Program-made: the position numbers and the translations under genes | NCBI RefSeq assembly: GCF_018449725.1 | Contig: NZ_JAAVVC010000011.1 | Coordinates: forward strand, 62,001-126,000 | DNA: 64,000 bases | Direction: 5' to 3' | From: Pseudomonas sp. dw_612 | GTDB lineage: Bacteria; Pseudomonadota; Gammaproteobacteria; Pseudomonadales; Pseudomonadaceae | In this document: in pieces, positions 51,090 through 58,130 of the stretch | Layout of the letters: every line of letters starts with the position of its first letter | Numbering within the stretch: position 1 is the stretch's first letter | The notes under the pieces: model-generated | Told to the model about the DNA's origin: nothing | The model's input: the letters and a program-made list of their open reading frames with translations, nothing else | The model's database searches: none

Positions 51090-52631
51090 TCAGTTCGCCA
51101 CGCCGTCAGCGCGTTGGCGCGGCAAAGCCAGTTGCAGCAGGTTGGATTCATTGGCCTCGTCGCGGGACAGCTCGCCGCGCATCGCGCCTTCACACAGCAC
51201 CAGGATGCGGTCGGAAATACCCATGACCTCCATCAAGTCGCTGGACACCACGATCACCGCAATGCCACTGGCCGCGAGGTTATGGATGATCTGGTAGATC
51301 TCGGCCTTGGCGCCGATATCGATGCCACGAGTCGGCTCGTCGAGCAGCAGGACTTTCATCGGCATCGACAACCAGCGACCGAGAATGGCCTTCTGCTGAT
51401 TGCCGCCGGACAGGTACATGATTTTCTGCGAAGCGCTGGGTGTCTTCACTTTCAGCGCCGCGATCTGCTTGTCGGCGTTGCCCTTTTCCCAGAGGCCGCG
51501 CAGCAGGCAGCCGAAAGTCGAATTGGCGCCGCGCGCACTGATGTTGATGTTCTCGGCGACGCTGGAGAGCGGCATGATGCCCTCCTTCTTGCGGTCCTCG
51601 GGGCACAGCAGAATCCCGGCGGCAATCGCATCGCGCGGTGAACGCAGTTTCAGTTCATGGCCACGCAATTCAAGACGTCCGGCGGTGTTGCGGGTCAGGC
51701 CGCTGAGCATGCGGAACAGCTCGGTGCGCCCTGCCCCGACCAATCCGAACAGCCCGAGAATCTCGCCTTTGTGCACCTCGAAACTCACCGGCTCGCGCAG
51801 GCCCGGCCCAAGCAGACCGTTGACCTTCAGCGCCACCGCGCCACGTTGACGCGGGCGGTAATCGTAGATGTCCTGGATATCGCGACCGACCATGCAAGTC
51901 ACCAACTGGTCGTGGGTCAGTTCGCTCATGTTCTCGAACGTGCGCACAAAGCGGCCGTCCTTGAACACCGTCACCGCGTTGCAGATGCGGAACACTTCTT
52001 CCATGCGATGGGACACGTAGAGCACCACTTTGCCTTCGTCCCGCAGGCGACCGATGATCGCCATCAAACGATCGATCTCCCGCGCCGAGAGGCTGCTGGT
52101 GGGTTCGTCGAACGCAATCACATGCGCGCCACGGGACAAGGCCTTAGCGATTTCCACCAATTGCCGTTGGCCGAGGGACAGGCGCCCGACTTTCTCTTGC
52201 GGATCGATTTCATCCGCCAGGCCCTTGAGGCAGGCCAACGCTTGCTGGCGCAAGGTACTGCGATTGATCAAGCCGAAACTGGCCGGCAGATGCCCGAGGA
52301 ACAGGTTTTCCGCCACGGTCATTTCCGGGACCAGGTGCAGTTCCTGGTGAATCACCGCCACGCGGCTGGCGATGCTGTCAGCGGTGGATTTGAACGCCAT
52401 CGTCTGTTCGCCGATCTGCAGATCGCCGCTGCTCGGGATGTACGCGCCGCCGAGGATTTTCAGCAACGTCGATTTGCCGGCGCCGTTCTCGCCCATCAAG
52501 GCATGCACCTGCCCCGGGTGCGCGACGAAGCTGATGCCGTCCAGCGCCTTCACGCCGGGAAAGGTCTTGCCGATCCCGTTGAAGCGCAAGCTGCCGCCGC
52601 GGTGTTCTTGTGTTTGTGTTTGCGCTTGCAT
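51090..52631 (-). CDS. araG: Sugar ABC transporter ATP-binding protein, AraG-like (two ATPase domains)
   Basis: The 513-residue protein is a duplicated ABC ATPase: domain 1 Walker A GENGAGKSTLLKIL near residue 44, signature LSLGQRQLVEIAKAL, Walker B VIAFDEPTS. Domain 2 has the degenerate P-loop GLVGAGRTELFRML near 290, signature LSGGNQQKAILGRWL, Walker B VLLLDEPTRGIDIGAK. This is the normal AraG/MglA/RbsA layout. The start MQAQTQ at 52631 follows GAGGTGGTT; the longer frame to 52688 is not needed. Confidence 0.94.
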   Translation of the reverse strand: MQAQTQTQEHRGGSLRFNGIGKTFPGVKALDGISFVAHPGQVHALMGENGAGKSTLLKILGGAYIPSSGDLQIGEQTMAFKSTADSIASRVAVIHQELHLVPEMTVAENLFLGHLPASFGLINRSTLRQQALACLKGLADEIDPQEKVGRLSLGQRQLVEIAKALSRGAHVIAFDEPTSSLSAREIDRLMAIIGRLRDEGKVVLYVSHRMEEVFRICNAVTVFKDGRFVRTFENMSELTHDQLVTCMVGRDIQDIYDYRPRQRGAVALKVNGLLGPGLREPVSFEVHKGEILGLFGLVGAGRTELFRMLSGLTRNTAGRLELRGHELKLRSPRDAIAAGILLCPEDRKKEGIMPLSSVAENINISARGANSTFGCLLRGLWEKGNADKQIAALKVKTPSASQKIMYLSGGNQQKAILGRWLSMPMKVLLLDEPTRGIDIGAKAEIYQIIHNLAASGIAVIVVSSDLMEVMGISDRILVLCEGAMRGELSRDEANESNLLQLALPRQRADGVAN

Positions 52632-52694
52632 AACCACCTCATCACACAGATCAGGCAGCCCCGTCGCCAGGGCCGCCGATGAAATCAACCGGCC

Positions 52695-53699
52695 TTAGTT
52701 CCACAGGCCGATCTTAGTCAGCTCCTCCTGGAAGTTTTTCCGGGTGATGAGGGTCACTTCGTCCATGGCAGTGTATTTCGGCGGTTCTTTGCCGGTGGTG
52801 ACCCACTCGTACATCATCGCGGCGGTGTTGTAGCCCTCGATGTGCGGGCTCGGCAGCATAGAGCCGAAGAAGCCGCTGTTGGGCTTTTTCAGTTCGCCGA
52901 TGGCGTCAGTGCCGTTAATGCCGATGCCGATCACATTGGTGGCGGTAAACCCGGCGCTTTCGGTGGCGCGCACGCCGCCCAGCACGGTGTTGTCGTTCAT
53001 GCCGCCGATGATCAGGTTTTTCGCGCCGCCAGGCAGTTTCACCAGCGCGGAGTTGGTGGCGTCCATGCTGCCGGGAACGTCGAGGGTTTTCTGCGCGGTA
53101 TAGAGGATGTGCTCTTTTGGCAGGCCCGCCGCTTCCAAGGCCTTGGCCGAACCGTCAGTGCGTTTCTTGCCGGTGTCGAGTTCGTTGAAGGTGTTAATCA
53201 CGGCGTAGGTTTCTTTCCAGTCCCAGCCGCGATTTTTTGCCTCGGTGGCCATGGCGGCCCCCTGTTTCTCGCCGACTTCGAAAGCCGCCATGCCGAGATA
53301 AGGCACGTCTTCCATGAACTTACCGTTGGCATCGACGAAACGGTCATCGACCGTCATCACTTTCAAACCGTTGGCTTTGGCCTTGGCGACGATGGCCGGG
53401 CCGAGGCCGACGTCCGGCGGGCAGATCACGAAGCCTTTAGCGCCGTTGGCCGCCAGGCTGTCGATAGCGGAAAGGGTTTTCTCACCGTCAGGCACGGCAA
53501 TCTTGATCACGGTGAAGCCTTTGTCCTTGCCGGCCTTTTCAGCGAAGGCCCATTCGGTCTGGAACCAGGGCTCTTCCGCCTGCTTGACCAGAAAACCGAT
53601 TTTCACCGGTTCGGCCGCCAGCAGCGAACTGCTCAGGCTGACCGCCGTGACCGCCAGGGCGGCACAGCACAGAGAATGTATTGCACGACGACGATTCAT
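52695..53699 (-). CDS. araF: Periplasmic sugar-binding protein, AraF-like
   Basis: The 334-residue protein has a signal peptide (LCCAALAVTAVSLSSSLLAA) and a mature part KIGFLVKQAEEPWFQTEWAF that closely resembles E. coli arabinose-binding protein, including the KIAVPDGEKTLSAIDSLAANGAKGFVIC block, FNELDTGKKRT and the late GMNDNTVLGGVRATESAGF. E. coli AraF binds L-arabinose, D-galactose and D-fucose. Linked to a 1-dehydrogenase and lactonase and to dgo genes by shared promoter sequence, so D-galactose is as likely as L-arabinose. GGAG precedes the ATG. Confidence 0.92.
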   Translation of the reverse strand: MNRRRAIHSLCCAALAVTAVSLSSSLLAAEPVKIGFLVKQAEEPWFQTEWAFAEKAGKDKGFTVIKIAVPDGEKTLSAIDSLAANGAKGFVICPPDVGLGPAIVAKAKANGLKVMTVDDRFVDANGKFMEDVPYLGMAAFEVGEKQGAAMATEAKNRGWDWKETYAVINTFNELDTGKKRTDGSAKALEAAGLPKEHILYTAQKTLDVPGSMDATNSALVKLPGGAKNLIIGGMNDNTVLGGVRATESAGFTATNVIGIGINGTDAIGELKKPNSGFFGSMLPSPHIEGYNTAAMMYEWVTTGKEPPKYTAMDEVTLITRKNFQEELTKIGLWN

Positions 53700-53776
53700 A
53701 AGCTGACTCCTTGTTATTTTTTTTGAGCGTTATTTTGAAAGCCGGTACAGCGGTCAAACCTGTAGTCAAAAGTCAT

Positions 53777-53790
53777 ATCGTATGATGATT
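53777..53790. promoter_or_regulatory. Candidate FadR-type operator upstream of araF
   Basis: On the minus strand the site reads AATCATCATACGAT, 13 of 14 identical to AATCATCATATGAT upstream of the FadR-type gene at 56623-56636. It lies 78 bp upstream of araF. Confidence 0.6.
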
Positions 53791-53828
53791 GGATTTCGCA
53801 CGGAGTTCCGCGTTGAAACCCGATGTGC

Positions 53829-54647
53829 TCAGTCGTGGTACATGACCGAGCGCCCACCATCGATGGTGATGCACGACGCATTGATGAACGGCGCTTCATC
53901 ACTGGCCAGGAAAACAGCCGTCATCGCCACTTCCATCGGCTGGCCGATACGTCGCGGCGGATGCAGATCAAAGGCCCGCTGACGTTCGGCCTGGGGGTCG
54001 GCAAAACCGTTCCAGTAATCGACGTTCAGTTGGGTTTCGATGTAGCCCGGCGCGATGGCATTCACGCGAATGCCCTTGGGCGCGTACTCGATGCCAAGGG
54101 CGCGGGTCAGGCCGAGCAAACCGTGCTTGGCCACCGGGTACGGGAAGCAGCCCGGAATAATGTGGGAAGAATGGGTCGAGGCAATGTTGATGATGCTGCC
54201 GATGCCCTGCTCAATCATTTGCGGCAGCACGGCTTTGCAGCCGAACCAGGCACCGTCGAGGTCAATAGCGAAGCAGCGGCGCCAGTCTTCCTCGGTCATT
54301 TCCAGCGGATCGCGGAACACGTTGACCCCGGCGCAGTTGACCAGCACATCGATGCGACCGTGGCGTTCGACGGCCAGTCGGGCCATAGCGTGCAGGTCTT
54401 GCTGGTTCGACACATCAGCCTTTAGCGCTTGCACGTCAAAACCCTTGTCCCGCCAGTGGGCCGCGACTTCTTCGACTTTCTCGCCCTGGATGTCGCTGAT
54501 GATCAGCCTGGCTTGCTGGGAGGCGAAGGTCGCGACAATCGCCTCGCCGATGCCTTGGGCCGCGCCGGTCAGCAGCACGACTTTGTCTTTCAGTCGTTCG
54601 CCCTTCGGCGGCTCGGGCACGGGCGGCAGGGAGAGAGGCTCAGCCAC
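53829..54647 (-). CDS. SDR-family sugar 1-dehydrogenase (galactose/arabinose type)
   Basis: The 272-residue classical SDR has the cofactor motif LTGAAQGIGEAIVATFA near residue 25, NCAGVNVFRDPLEMTEEDW near 103, the catalytic Ser and YPVAKHG near 168 (Y-x3-K) and PGYIETQLN. It has 18 extra residues at the N-terminus (MAEPLSLPPVPEPPKGERLK), as in the Azospirillum/Burkholderia aldose dehydrogenases. It would oxidise an aldose to a lactone with NAD(P). The GTG start at 54647 follows GGGAG and overlaps the stop of a short leader ORF by one codon frame, so it is probably coupled. Galactose is the favoured substrate because the promoter is a near copy of the dgo promoter. Enzyme name inferred. Confidence 0.8.
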   Translation of the reverse strand: MAEPLSLPPVPEPPKGERLKDKVVLLTGAAQGIGEAIVATFASQQARLIISDIQGEKVEEVAAHWRDKGFDVQALKADVSNQQDLHAMARLAVERHGRIDVLVNCAGVNVFRDPLEMTEEDWRRCFAIDLDGAWFGCKAVLPQMIEQGIGSIINIASTHSSHIIPGCFPYPVAKHGLLGLTRALGIEYAPKGIRVNAIAPGYIETQLNVDYWNGFADPQAERQRAFDLHPPRRIGQPMEVAMTAVFLASDEAPFINASCITIDGGRSVMYHD

Positions 54648-54732
54648 GAATCCCGGCTCCCTTTTTCAGGCACGGCAAAAACCGGGCATCTGTCGATGTC
54701 CGGCCAAAAAACTGTGTGGAAAATCCCTGCAT
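54640..54732 (-). CDS. 30-codon leader ORF in front of the SDR gene
   Basis: The ORF starts at ATG 54732 behind the same CAGGTGAAG(T) ribosome site used by dgoK, reads MQGFSTQFFGRTSTDARFLP.. and stops at 54640, overlapping the GTG start of the SDR. It stands where dgoK's start lies in the twin promoter. It may be a translated leader coupling the SDR or a remnant of a displaced gene. No family is recognised. Confidence 0.4.
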   Translation of the reverse strand: MQGFSTQFFGRTSTDARFLPCLKKGAGIRG

Positions 54733-54785
54733 CACTTCACCTGTTTTGTTTTTTTAAGTGTGAGTGCGTGTAACTGATGGAGTCG

Positions 54786-54815
54786 ACTATAAACCCGACC
54801 GCCAAATAATCTCAA
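54786..54815 (-). promoter_or_regulatory. Sigma70 promoter of the SDR-araFGH unit
   Basis: On the minus strand: -35 TTGAGA (54815-54810), 18-bp spacer, -10 TATAGT (54791-54786). It is identical in both boxes and in spacing to the dgo promoter. Confidence 0.75.
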
Positions 54816-54829
54816 TATATAATTTCACA

Positions 54830-54844
54830 TCCCATATTTTGGGA
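54830..54844. promoter_or_regulatory. Operator TCCCA-N5-TGGGA upstream of the SDR gene
   Basis: An inverted repeat (ATCCCA..TGGGAT, 6-base arms) begins 14 bp before the -35 box, exactly as in the dgo promoter. It lies just past the SMP-30 stop codon. The 35-bp blocks 54810-54844 and 39121-39155 agree at about 28 of 35 positions with no gap. Confidence 0.7.
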
Positions 54845-54845
54845 T

Positions 54846-55721
54846 TTAACCAGCGAATCGCGTACAGGTTTTCCCGGGCACATCGACCCGAATCGAGAGC
54901 ACCGCGCCATCCAGTGGATGGCTGAGCGGACTGGCGGCGCTGGTGATGTACAGGGTTTGCAGGTCTTCGCCGCCGAATACGCAACTGGTGGGGCGGCTGA
55001 CGGGCAATTCGATTACCCGATCGACCTGACCTTCGGGGCTGAGCCTGAGCAAGCAACTGCCGTCCCAACGCGCGTTCCACAGATACCCTTGGGCATCCAT
55101 CGCCGAACCATCGGGGCCGCCGCGCTCATGAGGGCCGAACCAGACCTGGGCCGGGTCGAGGTTGCCGTCGGTGCGGATGAAATGCTGATAAAGCGTGCGG
55201 TCGAGGCTGTCGGCGAAGTACAGCCGGGTGGCGTCATCGCTCCACAACAGGGTGTTGGGAATGCCCAATCCTCGGAGCAACGGCGTGACCCGGGCATCGC
55301 GGTCGATGCGGAACAGGCCACCGGAGCGGCGCAGGATGGGCAAGTCTTCGCCCTGCTCACCGATGTTGTTCTGCATGGTGCCAAGCCAGAGCCGGCCCTG
55401 TGCGTCGCAACGGGCTTCATTGGGGCGATTGCCGGGCTGCGGATCGGCGACGCAGAGTAATGTGAGCCGCGGTTCCAGACCGGGGGAATCCAGATCCAGC
55501 CGGTACACGCCGCTGCTCATGGCCACCAATGCATCTCCGCTTTCGCAGGGGATGAACGCGGACACGTGCTCGGGCATCTGCCAGATCTGCACGTTGGCGC
55601 CGATCAGCCGCAGCGCTTGCTTGCCGGCGATGTCGACCCAGTAGAGCGCTTGGGTGGGCGCATCCCAGAACGGGCCTTCACCGAGCTGGGCGCGGTGTTC
55701 GGTAACGGCAGTCCACGACAT
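54846..55721 (-). CDS. SMP-30/gluconolactonase family sugar lactonase
   Basis: The 291-residue six-bladed beta-propeller lactonase has the metal ligands expected for SMP-30: Glu in LGEGPFWD near residue 14, Asn in NRPNEARCDAQGRLW near 98, Asn in GIPNTLLWSDD near 148 and Asp in GPDGSAMDAQGYLWNA near 198. It hydrolyses aldono-1,4- or 1,5-lactones to the acid. Next to a sugar 1-dehydrogenase it would open the galactono- or arabinono-lactone. It lies between the FadR-type regulator and the SDR, all in one direction. A REP precedes it. Confidence 0.92.
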   Translation of the reverse strand: MSWTAVTEHRAQLGEGPFWDAPTQALYWVDIAGKQALRLIGANVQIWQMPEHVSAFIPCESGDALVAMSSGVYRLDLDSPGLEPRLTLLCVADPQPGNRPNEARCDAQGRLWLGTMQNNIGEQGEDLPILRRSGGLFRIDRDARVTPLLRGLGIPNTLLWSDDATRLYFADSLDRTLYQHFIRTDGNLDPAQVWFGPHERGGPDGSAMDAQGYLWNARWDGSCLLRLSPEGQVDRVIELPVSRPTSCVFGGEDLQTLYITSAASPLSHPLDGAVLSIRVDVPGKTCTRFAG

Positions 55722-55750
55722 GAAACCTCCTGCATTGTTCTTGTTTTAAA

Positions 55751-55838
55751 TGTGGGAGCGGGCTTGCTCGCGAAAGCGGTGTATCTGTGACATCTATGTT
55801 GAATGTGTCGACGCTTTCGCGAGCATGCCCGCTCCCAA
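55751..55838. repeat. Inverted REP pair upstream of the lactonase gene
   Basis: TGTGGGAGCGGGCTTGCTCG..AAAGCGGTGT and GACGCTTTCGCGAGCATGCC..CTCCCA form imperfect arms of about 30 bases. Confidence 0.82.
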
Positions 55839-55852
55839 AGGGTGCTTTAGTG

Positions 55853-56569
55853 TCAGCTGGCTTTTTTGTCGGCCATGACTTGTGGGTAGAAGCGTTTGAT
55901 CGCCAGGTCGGCGTTGTCGATCAGGGTCATGCAGGCCCACACACCCCGCGCGGCATCCCGCGCGGCGATGGCGTCGGCCATGTCTTTGTGGATCGGTAGC
56001 GTGCGACGGAGTTCATCCGGGTCGGCGGCGGAGACTTCGAACGACACCGCCAATAGCGCGCCAAGAGCCGGCACCATTTGTTCGATGAATTGATTGTGGC
56101 TGGCGGCGAGGATGCACTCGTGGAAAAACTGGTCGGCGCGGTTGTAATCGATGCCGCTGTCCACGGCGCGTTCCAGTGCGTTGTAGGCCTGGAGAATCGC
56201 CTGGACCTGTTCGACAGTGGCGCGCTCACAGGCCCAGCGCACGGCCATGGGTTCGATGGTGCGGCGCAGGTCGAGCAGGTCGTCGACGAAGTTTTCCGGC
56301 AGGCCACTGCGGGACAACCAGCCAACGACTTGTGGATCGAACAGGTTCCAGCGCTTTATCGGCAGCACCCGCGTCCCGACCTTCGGCCCGACTTCGAGCA
56401 TGCCCTTGGCGACCAGGGTCTTGATGGCTTCGCGAATCACCGTGCGACTGACCCCGAGCTGCTCGCCCAGGTCGGCTTCAACCTTGATGGTTTCGCCGGG
56501 CTTCACCTGGCCGGCGGCAATCCAGCCACCGAGCCAATCGACCGTCGACGCATGAAAACTGCTGGACAT
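55853..56569 (-). CDS. FadR-subfamily GntR regulator (FCD domain)
   Basis: The 238-residue protein has an N-terminal winged helix (LGGWIAAGQVKPGETIKVEADLGEQLGVSRTVIREAIKTLVAKGM) and a C-terminal all-helical FCD ligand domain with metal-site candidates in RADQFFHECILAASHN, PIHKDMADAIAARD and a later Asp-rich segment. FadR/LldR-type regulators of this sort respond to sugar acids. It is upstream of the lactonase and SDR in the same direction and has a candidate operator in front of it that recurs in front of araF, so it probably controls the sugar locus. Confidence 0.9.
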   Translation of the reverse strand: MSSSFHASTVDWLGGWIAAGQVKPGETIKVEADLGEQLGVSRTVIREAIKTLVAKGMLEVGPKVGTRVLPIKRWNLFDPQVVGWLSRSGLPENFVDDLLDLRRTIEPMAVRWACERATVEQVQAILQAYNALERAVDSGIDYNRADQFFHECILAASHNQFIEQMVPALGALLAVSFEVSAADPDELRRTLPIHKDMADAIAARDAARGVWACMTLIDNADLAIKRFYPQVMADKKAS

Positions 56570-56622
56570 GAAAACCTCGAAGCAAGGACGGCAAAAAGCC
56601 GTTCGCGATGGAGGACCACGCT

Positions 56623-56637
56623 AATCATCATATGATT
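56623..56637. promoter_or_regulatory. Candidate FadR-type operator (AATCATCATATGATT)
   Basis: The site contains the perfect 10-bp palindrome ATCATATGAT and lies about 54 bp upstream of the regulator start. A near-identical copy is upstream of araF (53777-53790). Autoregulation is likely. Confidence 0.6.
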
Positions 56638-56677
56638 GGGTGTCAATTTGAATTTTGCGCGAAACACACAAAACAAC

Positions 56678-56768
56678 TGTGGGAGCGGGCTTGCTCGCGA
56701 AAGCGGTGTGTCAGTTTATTTATATGCTGACTGACACGACGCCTTCGCGAGCAAGCCCGCTCCCACAT
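56678..56768. repeat. Inverted REP pair
   Basis: CTGTGGGAGCGGGCTTGCTC..AAAGCGGTGTGTCAG and CTGACACGACGCCTTCGCGA..CTCCCACA form a hairpin between the FadR-type gene and the DUF1285 gene. Confidence 0.83.
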
Positions 56769-56778
56769 TTGGATTTGC

Positions 56779-57339
56779 TTAGGGTTCGAGGCCGATCTGG
56801 AAAAACACCCCGCCACTCCACACACCCAACCAACGCTGCCCGTCAATCTCACGGCTCACCGCCAATTCCACCAATTGGTAGAACACATTGCGATGGATCA
56901 GCGCTTCAAGGTTGGTCCGCACGTGTACGTACGGCGCAGGTTCCTGGGTCACGGGATCGATTACCACGCGAATCGGATGTTCGGCACCCGCCTCGGCTGT
57001 CTCATCGACGTTGGTGGTAAAGCGCAGGAGCTGCGCTTCGCCCTCGCCTTCGACGTCCACGGCAATCGCCACGAACGGCGCGTCATCGACCTTGATCCCG
57101 ACTTTCTCGACCGGGGTGATCAGAAAGTAATCATCGCCGTCGCGGCGGATGATGGTGGAGAACAACTTGACCATCGGCTTGCGCCCGATTGGCGTACCCA
57201 GGTAGTACCAGGTGCCGTCCCGGGCGATGCGCATGTCAATGTCGCCGCAGAAGTCGGGGTTCCACAAGTGGACCGGTGGCAAGCCTTTGGTCTTGGGGAT
57301 TTGCCCCAGCAGGTCGTTGGCTTTTTGCGGGCCACTCAT
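56779..57339 (-). CDS. DUF1285 domain protein
   Basis: The 186-residue soluble protein has the family core LPPVHLWNPDFCGDIDMRIARDGTWYYLGTPIGRKPMVKLFST..ITPVEKVGIKVDDAPFVAI and, near the end, YVHVRTNLEALIHRNVFYQLVELA. The fold is known in structure sets but no biochemical role is established. Good GGAGATCGCC ribosome site. It lies 16 bp after the DUF4823 gene start region in the same strand, forming a small core block. Confidence 0.88.
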   Translation of the reverse strand: MSGPQKANDLLGQIPKTKGLPPVHLWNPDFCGDIDMRIARDGTWYYLGTPIGRKPMVKLFSTIIRRDGDDYFLITPVEKVGIKVDDAPFVAIAVDVEGEGEAQLLRFTTNVDETAEAGAEHPIRVVIDPVTQEPAPYVHVRTNLEALIHRNVFYQLVELAVSREIDGQRWLGVWSGGVFFQIGLEP

Positions 57340-57355
57340 GGCGATCTCCTTGGAA

Positions 57356-57961
57356 TTACTGGTCGCTGAGCCCCAACAGGCTACGAGCGTATTGCTCCAG
57401 CGGCGGGCCCAGCAGGTCTTCTGGCTTGGTGTCGTGGAACGTCAGTAAACCGCCACGACTCTTGATCCGTGCAGTATCGATCAAATACTGGGTGCTGGTC
57501 TCGATCAACATGATCTGAATCACGCCGCTGTCGATACCGAGGCGATCCACGGCTTCCTGGTCGAGCCATTCGTCCGAGTTGCCGATGCGGTCGTCAGCCT
57601 TGGCAAACCGCGTGTAGAGCAGGTAATGCGCACCGGCGGCGCGGGCTTCGCCCATGGCGGCATCGAGGCCTTCCGGCGCGCGGGCGCGGCGGACCATCGG
57701 GAAATATTCGATAAAGCCGTCGAACGCCTCTTCAGCCACCACGTTCGGTCGCGGATAAGCACTGCCCGGCGGGGCGAATGCGCCTTGGGCGATGTAGATA
57801 AAGGAGTCCGGCTGAATGCGGAAGTTATTCACGCGCTGACTGTTGCTGTGATCCAGCAACCCCGCGTCGCTCATGTGGTAGCGAACACCTTCGCCCATGT
57901 CGCTGACATTCATGCAGCCACCAAGCGCCAAAACGGCCAGCAGCAAAACCAGGCTACGCAT
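57356..57961 (-). CDS. DUF4823 lipoprotein
   Basis: The 201-residue lipoprotein has lipobox LALGG-C (Cys16). Mature part: HSNSQRVNNFRIQPDSFIYIAQGAFAPPGSAYPRPNVVAEEAFDGFIEYF, then ARAAGAHYLLYTRFAKADDRIGNSDEW and VDRLGIDSGVIQIMLIETSTQYLIDTARI. This is the DUF4823 family of pseudomonads and relatives, probably in the outer membrane; function unknown. It is 17 bp upstream of DUF1285 and reads into it. Confidence 0.87.
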   Translation of the reverse strand: MRSLVLLLAVLALGGCMNVSDMGEGVRYHMSDAGLLDHSNSQRVNNFRIQPDSFIYIAQGAFAPPGSAYPRPNVVAEEAFDGFIEYFPMVRRARAPEGLDAAMGEARAAGAHYLLYTRFAKADDRIGNSDEWLDQEAVDRLGIDSGVIQIMLIETSTQYLIDTARIKSRGGLLTFHDTKPEDLLGPPLEQYARSLLGLSDQ

Positions 57962-58054
57962 CCTACCCTCCAGAAGCCGGTGACGGAAAACCGGCGAATG
58001 GGCGTTGAATGCAGCTTCCGCGCCAGCTCATGTATATCGGCGCCTGATAAAGAG

Positions 58055-58127
58055 CATTCGCGAGCAAGCCCGCTCCCACAAGGGAATGCATTTCACCTGT
58101 GGGAGCGGGCTTGCTCGCGAATACGGT
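58055..58127. repeat. Inverted REP pair
   Basis: CATTCGCGAGCAAGCCCGCTCCCACA and the inverse TGTGGGAGCGGGCTTGCTCGCGAATAC pair around a loop of about 15 bases, between the DUF4823 gene start and the moaA stop. Confidence 0.85.
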
Positions 58128-58130
58128 TTT

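Noticed and set aside
50031..51641. Long plus-strand frame running from the repeat element through araH
   Set aside because: It starts inside the repeat element and is antisense to an intact ABC permease and ATPase; no protein features.
45460..56569. Prophage, integrative element or genomic island with attachment sites
   Set aside because: No integrase, tRNA target, flanking direct repeats or phage genes were seen; the block looks like ordinary accessory metabolism.
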